This document shows, piece after piece, positions 1 through 7,846 of a stretch of 64,000 bases of DNA. The translations under genes were made by a program, and so were the position numbers. How positions within the stretch are numbered: position 1 is the stretch's first letter; each line of letters opens with the position of its first letter. The notes beneath the pieces are model-generated. The model was not told where the DNA came from and made no database searches. It saw only the letters and a list, made by a program, of their open reading frames with translations. The DNA comes from Nonomuraea indica (lineage in GTDB: Bacteria > Actinomycetota > Actinomycetes > Streptosporangiales > Streptosporangiaceae), in contig NZ_KZ559471.1 in NCBI RefSeq assembly GCF_002850745.1, positions 124,001-188,000 on the forward strand. The letters are read 5' to 3'.

Positions 1-1
1 C

Positions 2-2065
2 ATGTTCTCATCACATCGCGATGCGCCCGACCGGGCAGCCGGCGCGTCTCATCGGCACATCATCCCCAAAAGGGGAAAAATCGGCCGTCGCTCGTGGGGG
101 CGGGCACTGGTCGCCACCGTCCTCACGGCCGGCGCGCTCGTCGCCGCGCCGGGTGGCGCGCGCGCCGCGCAGCCCGTCGACCTCGGTGACGCCGAGCCCT
201 TCGCGGTCCTGGCCGCCACGTCCGTCAGCAACACCAACCTGACGACCGTCACCGGCAACCTGGGCATCAGCCCCGGCAGCACGCTGACGGGCTTCCCGCC
301 CGGTGTGGTCAACGGCACCCGGCACCTGGGCAACGCCACCTCGGCCGCGGCCATGGCCGACGCCGAGGCCGTGGACACCGAGCTCGCCGGGCGGGCCACC
401 ACCGCCACGATCGCCCCCCAGCTGGGCGGCACCACCCGGGGGCCGGGCGTCTACCAGTCGACCAGCGGCGCCTTCTCCCTCAACGGCACCCTCACCCTCG
501 ACGCCCAGGGAGACCCCGACGCCGTCTTCGTCTTCCGCGCCTCCACCCTGACCGTGGCGCAGGTGGGCAACGTCGCCCTGGTCCGCGGCGCGCAGCCCGA
601 CAACGTCTTCTGGCAGGTCGGCGGCAACGCGAGCATCGGCATGTTCGCGACGTTCCGCGGCACCGTGCTGGCGCAGGGCTCCATCGCGGTGGCGTGGGGG
701 GCAGACGTGGACGGGCGCCTGTTCGCCCTCGACAGCTCGATCACCATCACCGGCACCGACGGCACCCCGCACACGCGCATCTCGCTGCCGGACGACCCGC
801 CGACCACCACCACCCTCACCTCGTCGCCCGACCCCTCGTGGAAGGGCCAGCCGGTCACGCTGACCGCCACGGTGCAGCCGGTGAGCGGCGACGTCGTCCC
901 GTTCGGCGAGGTGGTGTTCAAGGACGGCTCGCGGGTGCTGGGCTCGGCCTACCACAGCAGCGAAGGGCCGGCGGTGTTCACCACCACGACGCTGCCCGGG
1001 GGGCAGCGCAACCTCACCGCCGTCTACCTCGGCGGCGACACCTTCGACGGCGAGGCGTTGATCCACTTCGCGCCGAGCACCTCGCCCGCGGACTCCCACT
1101 TCGTCGAGGACAGCCTGTGGAACCGGCAGGCCACACCCGCCGTCGTGTCCCAGCCCGACGGCCAGCCGGTCACGCTCGGCGTGAAGTTCCGGTCGGAGAC
1201 GAAGGGCACCGTCTCCGGCGTCCGGTTCTACAAGAGCCCGCAGAACACCGGCACCCACGTCGGGAGCCTGTGGAGCGTCGGCGGTGACCTGCTGGCCACC
1301 GCCACCTTCACCGACGAGACCGCCTCGGGCTGGCAGGAGGTGGCCTTCCCGGTGCCCGTCGAGATCAGCGCGAACACCACCTACGTCGCCTCCTACCACA
1401 CGACCGCGGGGCGCTACTCGATCAACCGGCCGGGCTTCGGCGGGCCCGTCACCAACGGACCGCTCACCGCGCCGTCGAGCGGCGCCGCGGGCGGCAACGG
1501 CGTCTACACCTACGGCGCTGTCAACACCTTCCCCACGCAGACCTACCAGGCCACCAACTACTGGGTCGACGTCGTCTTCCAGCCGTCCGACAGCCTGTGG
1601 AACAAGGCGGCCACGCCCGCCGACCCGTCCAACCCCGACAGCCAGCCCATCACGGTCGGCACGAAGTTCCAGGCGTCGACGGGCGGCAACGTCTACGGCG
1701 TCCGCTTCTACAAGGGGCCGCAGAACACCGGCACCCACGTGGCCAGCCTGTGGAGCGCCACCGGCGACCTGCTCGCGAGCACGCCGTTCGTCCACGAGAC
1801 GGCGACCGGCTGGCAGGAGGTGAATTTCCCGACGCCCGTCCCCATAACCGCCGGCACCACCTATATAGCGGCCTACCACACGACGTCGGGGTTCTACTCG
1901 ACGACGCGGCCGTATTTCACCTCGGCGTACGTCAACAGCCCCCTCACCGCCCTGGCGCATTCGGCCGGCGGAAACGGCGTCTACAGCTACGGCGCGTCGA
2001 GCACGTTCCCGACGAGCAGTTACCAGGCGACCAACTACTGGGTCGACGTCATTTTCCGGCCATAA
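2..2065 (+). CDS. Secreted DUF3494 (ice-binding-like) protein with Ig-like domain and two DUF4082 domains
   Basis: This is a 687-residue exported protein. A basic N-terminus is followed by a hydrophobic stretch with an Ala-X-Ala cleavage site near residue 55. Residues 57-258 look like the DUF3494 ice-binding/adhesin fold: GGTTRGPG, DPDAVFVFRA and the later GADVDGRLFA match its beta-helix pattern. An Ig-like (Big_3-type) domain follows at about 268-352. Two DUF4082 modules lie at about 370-527 and 531-687, each containing a VRFYK..QNTGTHV core. The ATG lies at the window edge, so a longer start upstream cannot be excluded, although the signal peptide argues for a start near here. DUF3494 proteins bind ice or act as adhesins, and DUF4082 is a presumed carbohydrate-binding or surface module. 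Family assignment is confident; the role here is inferred. A paralogue without DUF4082 follows. Confidence 0.85.
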   Translation: MFSSHRDAPDRAAGASHRHIIPKRGKIGRRSWGRALVATVLTAGALVAAPGGARAAQPVDLGDAEPFAVLAATSVSNTNLTTVTGNLGISPGSTLTGFPPGVVNGTRHLGNATSAAAMADAEAVDTELAGRATTATIAPQLGGTTRGPGVYQSTSGAFSLNGTLTLDAQGDPDAVFVFRASTLTVAQVGNVALVRGAQPDNVFWQVGGNASIGMFATFRGTVLAQGSIAVAWGADVDGRLFALDSSITITGTDGTPHTRISLPDDPPTTTTLTSSPDPSWKGQPVTLTATVQPVSGDVVPFGEVVFKDGSRVLGSAYHSSEGPAVFTTTTLPGGQRNLTAVYLGGDTFDGEALIHFAPSTSPADSHFVEDSLWNRQATPAVVSQPDGQPVTLGVKFRSETKGTVSGVRFYKSPQNTGTHVGSLWSVGGDLLATATFTDETASGWQEVAFPVPVEISANTTYVASYHTTAGRYSINRPGFGGPVTNGPLTAPSSGAAGGNGVYTYGAVNTFPTQTYQATNYWVDVVFQPSDSLWNKAATPADPSNPDSQPITVGTKFQASTGGNVYGVRFYKGPQNTGTHVASLWSATGDLLASTPFVHETATGWQEVNFPTPVPITAGTTYIAAYHTTSGFYSTTRPYFTSAYVNSPLTALAHSAGGNGVYSYGASSTFPTSSYQATNYWVDVIFRP
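1111..2064 (+). repeat. Tandem duplication encoding two DUF4082 modules
   Basis: Two copies of about 474 bp lie in direct tandem with a 480-bp offset (1111-1584 and 1591-2064). Both begin with cagcctgtggaac and end with the codons for a NYWVDV motif. They are in frame, and each encodes one DUF4082 domain. Divergence is spread along the unit, so this is an old domain duplication and not an assembly artefact. Confidence 0.75.
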
Positions 2066-2073
2066 TCCGACAC

Positions 2074-2115
2074 GCGGTCCCGCCGGGCGGATCAATTTCC
2101 CTCCGGCGGGACCGC
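2074..2115 (+). terminator. Hairpin terminator after the first DUF3494 gene
   Basis: Perfect 13-bp arms (GCGGTCCCGCCGG at 2074-2086 and its complement at 2103-2115) surround a 16-nt AT-rich loop. The hairpin begins 9 nt after the stop codon of the upstream gene. No U-tract follows, as is usual for high-GC actinobacterial terminators. Confidence 0.6.
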
Positions 2116-2202
2116 CGCGTCCGCATGTCATTTCCGTCCGATGTCCTCGGCGGCCGGTACTGTCAAATGCACAGAGTAGTCCGAATTAGCAAGGATACGC
2201 TC

Positions 2203-3279
2203 ATGCTGCAATTCCGCTTTTCCGGCATCCTGTCGAGGGCCCGGCATTCCTGGAGGCCGCTGGCCGTGGTGACGGTCATGGCGGCGAGCACGCTCGTCGC
2301 GCTGTCACCCGCCGCCCACGCGCAGGAGCCGGTCGACCTCGGCGCCGCGCGACCGTTCGCCGTCTTCGGCGGGGCGTCCGTCGACAACAGGCACGCCACC
2401 CGGGTCACCGGCGACCTGGGCGTGAGCCCGGGGAGCCTGGTGACCGGCTTCCCGCCCGGCGTGGTCGACGGCGACCGGCACATCGGCGACGCGACCGCCG
2501 CCAACGCCCGGATCGCTGCGGTCAACGCCTACAACGACATCGTCTCGCGGGTCCCGACCGGCAGCCTGCCCGCGCAGCTCGGCGGCACCACCCGGGGACC
2601 CGGCATCTGGGACTCCCAGACCGGGGCGTTCGCCATCGACGGCTCGCTCACCCTGGACGCCCAGGGCAATCCCGACGCCGTCTTCATCTTCCGGGCCGAG
2701 ACGCTCAACACCGCCAGGGTCAGCAACATCAGCCTGCTGCGGGGCGCGAAGACCGAGAACATCTTCTGGCAGATCGGTCACTCCGCCCGCATCGGCGTCT
2801 ACTCCACCTTCCGCGGCACCCTGCTGGTCGACGACTTCGCGGCGGTGGACTTCGGCGCGAACGTGATCGGCAGGGTCTTCGCCTTCGTCCACAGCGTGAC
2901 CATCATTGGTACGGAGAACACCTCGGTGGTCACGCGGATCGGCCTGCCCGACGAGCCGCCGACCATCACCACGCTCACCTCCGAGCCCAACCCGTCACTG
3001 GTCGGCCAGCCCGTCACGTTCACCGCCACGGTGAAGCCGGTGGACGGCACGCTCGTGCCGCAGGGCGAGGTGCTGCTGAAGCGGCGCTCGGTCGTCCTCG
3101 GCGCGACGTTCCTCGACGCCACGGGACGCGCCACGTTCGTGCTGTCCAACCTGGCCCGCGGGCAGCACCGGATCGTCGCCGTCTACCTGGGCGGTGACAC
3201 CTTCCAGAACGAGGACCCGGTGCGCCACTCCGGCAGCACGTCACAGCCGGTGTTCCAGGTCGTGCTGCTTCCCTCCTGA
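2203..3279 (+). CDS. Secreted DUF3494 (ice-binding-like) protein with Ig-like domain
   Basis: This 358-residue protein is a paralogue of the first gene. The ATG at 2203 was chosen because AAGGA sits 7 nt upstream and a signal peptide follows directly (hydrophobic core about 19-35, Ala-rich cleavage site near residue 40). In-frame ATGs at 2125 and 2167 would only extend the leader. Residues 42-245 are DUF3494-like (GGTTRGPG, NPDAVFIFRA, FRGTLL) and 255-345 an Ig-like domain (VGQPVTFTATV, YLGGDTF). It has no DUF4082 modules and ends directly after the Ig domain. The product is expected to be extracellular or loosely wall-associated. Its partner gene lies just upstream behind a hairpin, so the two may be transcribed separately. 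Confidence 0.82.
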   Translation: MLQFRFSGILSRARHSWRPLAVVTVMAASTLVALSPAAHAQEPVDLGAARPFAVFGGASVDNRHATRVTGDLGVSPGSLVTGFPPGVVDGDRHIGDATAANARIAAVNAYNDIVSRVPTGSLPAQLGGTTRGPGIWDSQTGAFAIDGSLTLDAQGNPDAVFIFRAETLNTARVSNISLLRGAKTENIFWQIGHSARIGVYSTFRGTLLVDDFAAVDFGANVIGRVFAFVHSVTIIGTENTSVVTRIGLPDEPPTITTLTSEPNPSLVGQPVTFTATVKPVDGTLVPQGEVLLKRRSVVLGATFLDATGRATFVLSNLARGQHRIVAVYLGGDTFQNEDPVRHSGSTSQPVFQVVLLPS

Positions 3280-3322
3280 GGCAGGCACGCTCCCCCCGGC
3301 GCCCCCCGAGCGCCCGCAACGT

Positions 3323-3417
3323 CAGGCCGGACGCGAGCAGGCCGGACGCGAGCAGGCCGTAACGCACCGGCCGTACGCGAGCAGGCCGGGCGCGGGAGCG
3401 ATCAGGCCGGGCGCGCC
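3323..3417. repeat. 15-bp tandem repeat at the rmlB 3' end
   Basis: The unit caggccggacgcgag occurs twice exactly (3323-3337, 3338-3352) and then in degenerate copies to about 3417. The array runs into the last codons and stop of the rmlB gene on the other strand. It fills the space between two convergent genes. No other function is visible. Confidence 0.6.
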
Positions 3418-4379
3418 TTGAGCGGCCGCCACCAGGGCTCGTTGTCCGCGTACCAGCGGATCACCTCGGCCAGCCCCTGCTCGAAGCCCGTGCGCGGCTC
3501 GTAGCCGAGACCCCGCAGCTTGCCGCAGTCGACCGAGTAGCGCAGGTCGTGGCCCGGCCGGTCGGGCACCCGCCGGACCAGGTCCCAGCCCAGCCCGAAG
3601 GCCTCCAGCAGCAGGCCGGTCAGTTCCCTGTTGGTCAGCTCGGTGCCGCCGCCGATGTTGTAGACCTCTCCCGGCGAGCCCTTGTCCAGCACGAGCTGGA
3701 TGCCGCGACAGTGGTCGTCGACGTGCAGCCAGTCGCGGACGTTGCGCCCGTCGCCGTAGAGCGGGACCGGCTCGCGGTCGATGAGGTTGGTGACGAAGAG
3801 CGGGATCAGCTTCTCCGGGTACTGGTGCGGGCCGTAGTTGTTGGAGCAGCGCGTCACCCGCACGTCCAGGCCGTACGTGCGGTGGTAGGCCCGGCAGAGC
3901 AGGTCGGCGCCCGCCTTGGCCGCGGAGTACGGCGAGTTGGGGAGCAGCGGCTCCTCCTCGGTCCAGGACCCCTCGGCGATCGAGCCGTACACCTCGTCGG
4001 TGGAGACGTGGACGACCGTGGCGGTGCCCGCGTCGAGCGCCGCCTGCAGCAGCCGCTGGGTGCCGAGCACGTTGGTCGTCACGAAGTCGCCGGCGCCGGT
4101 GATGGACCGGTCGACGTGCGTCTCGGCCGCGAAGTTCACCACCACGTCGAACCCCGGCACGACCTCGGCCAGCAGCCGGGCGTCGGCGATGTCCCCCTGC
4201 CGGAACGCGTAGCGGGGATGACCCGAGACGGGCTCCAGGTTGGCCAGGTTGCCGGCGTAGGTGAGCTTGTCCAGCACGGTGACGTGCGCGTCCTCGTAGC
4301 CCGGGTAGGCCCCGAGCAGCAGGGACCGCACGTAGTGGGAACCGATGAAACCGGCGCCGCCGGTGACGAGGATGTTCAT
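3402..4379 (-). CDS. rmlB: dTDP-glucose 4,6-dehydratase
   Basis: This 325-residue extended SDR converts dTDP-glucose to dTDP-4-keto-6-deoxyglucose. The N-terminal GGAGFIG NAD-binding loop, the STDEVYG segment holding the catalytic Asp-Glu pair, the YSAAK catalytic Tyr/Lys motif and the NNYGPHQYPEKLIP signature are all present and typical of RmlB. The length is normal. The ATG at 4379 overlaps the rmlA stop by 4 nt (ATGA), which indicates translational coupling. The product is the branch point for dTDP-rhamnose or amino-deoxysugars. No rmlC or rmlD is seen in the window, while a wecE-like aminotransferase lies 4 kb away, so flow to an amino sugar is plausible. Confidence 0.95.
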   Translation of the reverse strand: MNILVTGGAGFIGSHYVRSLLLGAYPGYEDAHVTVLDKLTYAGNLANLEPVSGHPRYAFRQGDIADARLLAEVVPGFDVVVNFAAETHVDRSITGAGDFVTTNVLGTQRLLQAALDAGTATVVHVSTDEVYGSIAEGSWTEEEPLLPNSPYSAAKAGADLLCRAYHRTYGLDVRVTRCSNNYGPHQYPEKLIPLFVTNLIDREPVPLYGDGRNVRDWLHVDDHCRGIQLVLDKGSPGEVYNIGGGTELTNRELTGLLLEAFGLGWDLVRRVPDRPGHDLRYSVDCGKLRGLGYEPRTGFEQGLAEVIRWYADNEPWWRPLKARPA

Positions 4380-5443
4380 GCGCGTACCTTGATCTTGCTG
4401 TGGTCGCCCACCATGAGCTGGTGGGTGTTGGGGGCGCCGGTGGTGCCGGTGACCTCCACGTTGCGCCCGATGAGCGAGTGCCCGATCCGCGAGACGCCGA
4501 TCACCGAGGAGCCGTCGAGCACGATGGAGTACTCGATCTCGGCGTCCGCCACCACGCAGTCGGGACCGATCGAGGTGAACGGGCCGACGTAGGAGGAGAC
4601 GATCTTGGCGTTGGCGCCGACGACGATGGGCCCGCGCAGCACGGAGTTCTCCACCACCGCGCCGCGCTCGATGACGACCCGGCCGGTGATCTCGCTCAGG
4701 CCGTCGACGGTGCCGTTGACCTCGGGCTCCACCTGTTCGAGGACGATGCGGTTGCACTCCAGCATGTCCTGCAGCCGGCCGGTGTCCTTCCAGTAGCCGC
4801 TGACCAGGTGGGAGTGGACGTGGTAGCCCCGCTCGATGAGCCAGCCGATGGCGTCGGTGATCTCCAGCTCGCCCCGCGCCGACGGGCTGATCGCGCGGAC
4901 CGCCTCGTGGATGGCGGGGGAGAAGATGTAGACCCCGACGATCGCCAGGTCGCTGCGCGGATTCGGCGGCTTCTCCTCCAGGCGGAGGATCTCGCCCGAC
5001 GGTCCCAGCTCGGCGACCCCGTAGAACTGCGGCTCGGCCACCCTGGTGAGCAGGATCTGCGCGTCGTGGCCGGCCGCCCGATAGGACTCCACCAGGTCGC
5101 GGATGCCGCCGACCAGGAAGTTGTCGCCCAGGTACATGACGAACGGCTCGTCGCCGAGGAAGTCCCTGGCGATGACGACGCAGTGGGCCAGCCCCAGCGG
5201 CGCCTCCTGCGGGATGTACTCGACCTCCAGGCCGAACCGCGAACCGTCGCCGACGGCCGCGCGCACCTCCTGGCCGGTGTCGCCGGTGACGATCCCCACG
5301 CTGGTGATGCCGGCGTCGCGCAGCGCTTCGAGGCCGTAGTAGAGCACCGGCTTGTTCGCCACGGGGACGAGCTGCTTGGCCGAGGTGTGGGTGAGCGGGC
5401 GCAGCCTCGTCCCCTTGCCACCCGCCAGTACGAGCGCCTTCAT
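4376..5443 (-). CDS. rmlA: Glucose-1-phosphate thymidylyltransferase, long form
   Basis: This 355-residue enzyme makes dTDP-glucose from glucose-1-phosphate and dTTP. The LAGGKGTRLRPLT nucleotide-binding signature starts at residue 6, and GDNF and EEKPPNP motifs follow. Beyond the nucleotidyltransferase core, residues from about 245 onward form hexapeptide-like repeats (a left-handed beta-helix), as in the StrD/RmlA-long branch found in actinobacterial sugar clusters and not the short enterobacterial form. The start at 5443 places the signature at the N-terminus; the open frame extends upstream but looks non-coding. It is the first gene of the rmlA-rmlB pair. Confidence 0.95.
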   Translation of the reverse strand: MKALVLAGGKGTRLRPLTHTSAKQLVPVANKPVLYYGLEALRDAGITSVGIVTGDTGQEVRAAVGDGSRFGLEVEYIPQEAPLGLAHCVVIARDFLGDEPFVMYLGDNFLVGGIRDLVESYRAAGHDAQILLTRVAEPQFYGVAELGPSGEILRLEEKPPNPRSDLAIVGVYIFSPAIHEAVRAISPSARGELEITDAIGWLIERGYHVHSHLVSGYWKDTGRLQDMLECNRIVLEQVEPEVNGTVDGLSEITGRVVIERGAVVENSVLRGPIVVGANAKIVSSYVGPFTSIGPDCVVADAEIEYSIVLDGSSVIGVSRIGHSLIGRNVEVTGTTGAPNTHQLMVGDHSKIKVRA

Positions 5444-5534
5444 CAGGTGCGTTGGTCCTTCCGCGAAGAGGACGTGGCCGGAGCGGCCGCCTGCTCGCAG
5501 GAGTTTATGCAGGGTGCGCACGCACCGGCCCGCG

Positions 5535-5564
5535 CCCGGACGCGCTTGTCCAAGCACGTCCGGG
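5535..5564 (-). terminator. Inverted repeat between gtrA and rmlA
   Basis: Arms at 5535-5548 and 5551-5564 match at 13 of 14 positions, giving a long tight hairpin that starts 13 nt after the gtrA stop codon. It most likely ends gtrA transcription, or attenuates read-through into rmlA, which begins about 90 nt further on. Confidence 0.5.
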
Positions 5565-5576
5565 ACGTTGCCGAGA

Positions 5577-6041
5577 CTAGACGTTCGCCCGGTCGCGGAA
5601 CGTCCAGGTGCGATGCGCCAGGTAGCTCAGCGGCGGGCTGGCGAGGATGATCAGGCCCTGCGCGAGCATCAGCGGCATCCCGACGATCTCCACCAGGAGG
5701 GGGAGCCCCGCGAGGGAGGCGCCGAGAAAGGTCAGCCCGACCGCATAGAAGCGCAGATATCCGGTCAGCCATGATTCGCCCGAAACGCGAAAGACGATGA
5801 GGCGGTACGCCGGATAGACGATGACCACGGTGACGAAGTGGCTGGCCACGACCAGCACAAGATAGGGAGCCGCATCCTCCGCGGCCAGCAATGCTAGGCC
5901 AAGGAGAACGTAATAGACCACTGCCGTCATGGCGCCGGCCAGCAGATATGTGATGCGGTGTGCACCAAGAGCCGCGATCAGGGCCCGCCATCCGAATGAC
6001 GCTTCTTCGCCGCGCTTGGTCCGGCTTCTCAGATCGACCAT
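5577..6041 (-). CDS. GtrA-family membrane protein (putative polyprenyl-phosphate-sugar flippase)
   Basis: This is a small protein of 154 residues (168 if started at 6083) with four predicted membrane spans: YLLAGAMTAVVYYVLLGLAL, a span around YLVLVVASHFVTVVIVYP, one around FYAVGLTFLGASLAGLPL and a C-terminal one before LAHRTWTF. The last motif (W-T-F-R near the C-terminus) is a GtrA hallmark. GtrA proteins are thought to flip polyprenyl-phosphate sugars. The divergently transcribed neighbour is a GtrB-like glycosyltransferase, the usual partner. The start at 6041 has GGAG 10 nt upstream; the longer start would overlap the divergent gene's alternative start. Confidence 0.85.
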   Translation of the reverse strand: MVDLRSRTKRGEEASFGWRALIAALGAHRITYLLAGAMTAVVYYVLLGLALLAAEDAAPYLVLVVASHFVTVVIVYPAYRLIVFRVSGESWLTGYLRFYAVGLTFLGASLAGLPLLVEIVGMPLMLAQGLIILASPPLSYLAHRTWTFRDRANV

Positions 6042-6120
6042 GTCGCCCGCACTCCGCTTCTGATCGCGTGGTGGGGGCGGCATGAGTGTAACCGGTGAAC
6101 ACTGGATGATCGGGGGATCG

Positions 6121-7122
6121 ATGTCGGTGTCGGTGGTAATTCCCTGTTACCGGTCCGCGCGCACCCTGCCCACGCTGGTGAGCAGGATCGTCTCGACGTT
6201 GCGCCAGGCGAACGTCCGCCACGAGATCCTGCTGGTGGTCGACGGCAGCCCGGACGACACGTGGGAGACGGCCGCGCGGCTCGCCCGGGGGATCGAGGCC
6301 GTACGCGCCCTGCACCTGTCCCGCAACTACGGGCAGCACAACGCGCTGGTCGCCGGCATCCGGGAGGCGGCCCACGACGTCGTCGTCACGCTCGACGACG
6401 ACCTGCAGCACCCGCCCGAGCAGATACCCCACCTGCTGGCCGCGCTCGAAGGCGACCGGCTCGATTTGGTGTACGGCGTGTCGCACGAGGAGGAGCACGG
6501 CTTCCTGCGGAGCCTGGCGTCCCGCTCGGTCAAGGCGGGCATGGCGGGGGCGCTCGGCATCCGGGCCGCCCAGGACATCAGCGCCTTCCGCGCCTTCCGG
6601 ACCCGGCTGCGCGACGGGTTCGAGGGCCTGTCCGGCCCGCACGCCTCCATCGACGTGGCGCTGTCGTGGGCGACGGCGAAGGTCGGCTCCGTGCGGGTGC
6701 ACATGGACCAGCGCGCCCACGGGCGGTCCAACTACACCGCGCGCACGCTGATCCGCCACGCGGTCAACATGCTCGTCGGCTACAGCACGGCCCCGCTGCG
6801 GGCGGCCAGCTACCTGGGGTTCCTGGCCGGCGTCGTCGGTCTGCTGCTGGGCGCCGGGGTCCTGTGGCGCTTCGCCACGGGCGACACCACGGTGGCCGGG
6901 TTCACCACGATCGCCTCGATGGTGGCGCTCTTCTCGTCGGCGCAGCTCATCGCCATCGGCGTGCTCGGCGAGTACGTCGGCCGCATCCACGGCAGCGGGA
7001 TGGGCCGGCCCACGTACGTCGTCCGCGACCGGGTGGGCCCGTCACACGTGACGGACCCGTGCCCGGACGGACCCGTCATTCCCGTCCAGGCAGGAGCGAG
7101 CTCCGGACCAGGTGAGCCGTGA
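6121..7122 (+). CDS. GT2 glycosyltransferase, DPM1/GtrB-like with two C-terminal membrane spans
   Basis: This 333-residue protein probably moves a sugar from a nucleotide donor onto polyprenyl phosphate. Its GT-A domain begins with SVVIPCYRS and carries the metal-binding LDDDLQHPP motif near residue 95. A basic NYTARTL segment precedes two C-terminal spans (YLGFLAGVVGLLLGAGVLW and a span ending GVLGEYVGRI), the DPM1/ArnC/GtrB layout. An earlier ATG at 6082 also has a good ribosome site; 6121 was chosen because family members start close to SVVIP. Paired divergently with gtrA, it likely feeds lipid-linked sugar to the GT-C-like proteins at 9-17 kb. Its 3' end overlaps the convergent acetyltransferase gene by 47 bp. 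Confidence 0.88.
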   Translation: MSVSVVIPCYRSARTLPTLVSRIVSTLRQANVRHEILLVVDGSPDDTWETAARLARGIEAVRALHLSRNYGQHNALVAGIREAAHDVVVTLDDDLQHPPEQIPHLLAALEGDRLDLVYGVSHEEEHGFLRSLASRSVKAGMAGALGIRAAQDISAFRAFRTRLRDGFEGLSGPHASIDVALSWATAKVGSVRVHMDQRAHGRSNYTARTLIRHAVNMLVGYSTAPLRAASYLGFLAGVVGLLLGAGVLWRFATGDTTVAGFTTIASMVALFSSAQLIAIGVLGEYVGRIHGSGMGRPTYVVRDRVGPSHVTDPCPDGPVIPVQAGASSGPGEP

Positions 7123-7846
7123 GGATCGTCTGCACCGGCTCGAAACCGTAGCGCGCCCAGGCCCGCTGCACCCGGGTGTTGTGCCCCTGGGTGGAGATGA
7201 CCACCTCCGTGGCGCCGCGGGCCAGCGTCCGGTCCTCGACCGCCTTCAGCAGGTGGGCGTACAGGCCGCGGCCCTGGCAGCCGGACACCACGCCGGCGAG
7301 CAGGATCTCGGTGCGGCCGGCGTCCTCCTCCAGCGTGGCCAGCGCGAGCATGCGGGCGTCGTCGCGCAGGGTCAGGCACCGGTCCGCCTCCGCCGACCGC
7401 AGCGCCCACTCCTGGTAGCCGGCGAGGGCCGCGGCGGCGTCGAACAGCGGGTTGGCCAGGTAGTGACTGCCGTAGGCGGCGAAGATGTCGGCCACCAGCC
7501 CTTCCACCGCCGCGGTGTCGCGCGTCGGCTCGGCCACCAGGCCGGCGGCGGGCTCGGGCGCGCGGCCCCGGCCGGCGGGCAGCCGCCAGTAGACCAGCGA
7601 GTCGGCGAAGACGGCGGTCCGGCCGAGCGCGGTCAGCCCGGCGAACCAGCCGATCCGCTCGGCCGGGTAGCGGAGCACGACGACCTCCGCGTCGGAGCGG
7701 AGCACCGCCTCGCGGACCGCGTCGAGCTCCGTCCCGGCGCCGGCGGACACGGTCAGCCGCTCCACCGAGCGGCCGAAGCGCGCCGACTCGAAGGGGGAGG
7801 GCTGGGCGCGCAGCGCGGGCGCCTCCATCACGTCGTGCCAGGCCAT
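7076..7846 (-). CDS. GNAT acetyltransferase, WecD-like candidate
   Basis: This 256-residue protein has a C-terminal GNAT fold: RTEILLAGVVSGCQGRGLY is the acetyl-CoA-binding segment and NTRVQRAWARYGFEP the closing motif. The N-terminal 100 residues form a second, weaker domain, as in WecD-type enzymes. Its ATG shares one base with the stop of the wecE-like gene (TGATG), so the two are translationally coupled. In Escherichia coli the equivalent pair makes dTDP-Fuc4NAc: WecE aminates and WecD N-acetylates. The function is inferred from this pairing; acetylation of a different 4-amino sugar is possible. The frame stays open far upstream, but that part lies inside wecE. Confidence 0.78.
   Translation of the reverse strand: MAWHDVMEAPALRAQPSPFESARFGRSVERLTVSAGAGTELDAVREAVLRSDAEVVVLRYPAERIGWFAGLTALGRTAVFADSLVYWRLPAGRGRAPEPAAGLVAEPTRDTAAVEGLVADIFAAYGSHYLANPLFDAAAALAGYQEWALRSAEADRCLTLRDDARMLALATLEEDAGRTEILLAGVVSGCQGRGLYAHLLKAVEDRTLARGATEVVISTQGHNTRVQRAWARYGFEPVQTILTAHLVRSSLLPGRE

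Noticed and set aside
11-2131. Long minus-strand open frame opposite the first DUF3494 gene
   Set aside because: High-GC genes leave open antisense frames. The product is a low-complexity Arg/Gly/Val-rich string with no domain, whereas the plus strand has a signal peptide and known domains.
3402-4757. Longer rmlB start upstream of 4379
   Set aside because: The extra residues lie inside rmlA and are not protein-like; RmlB proteins begin just before the GGAGFIG loop.
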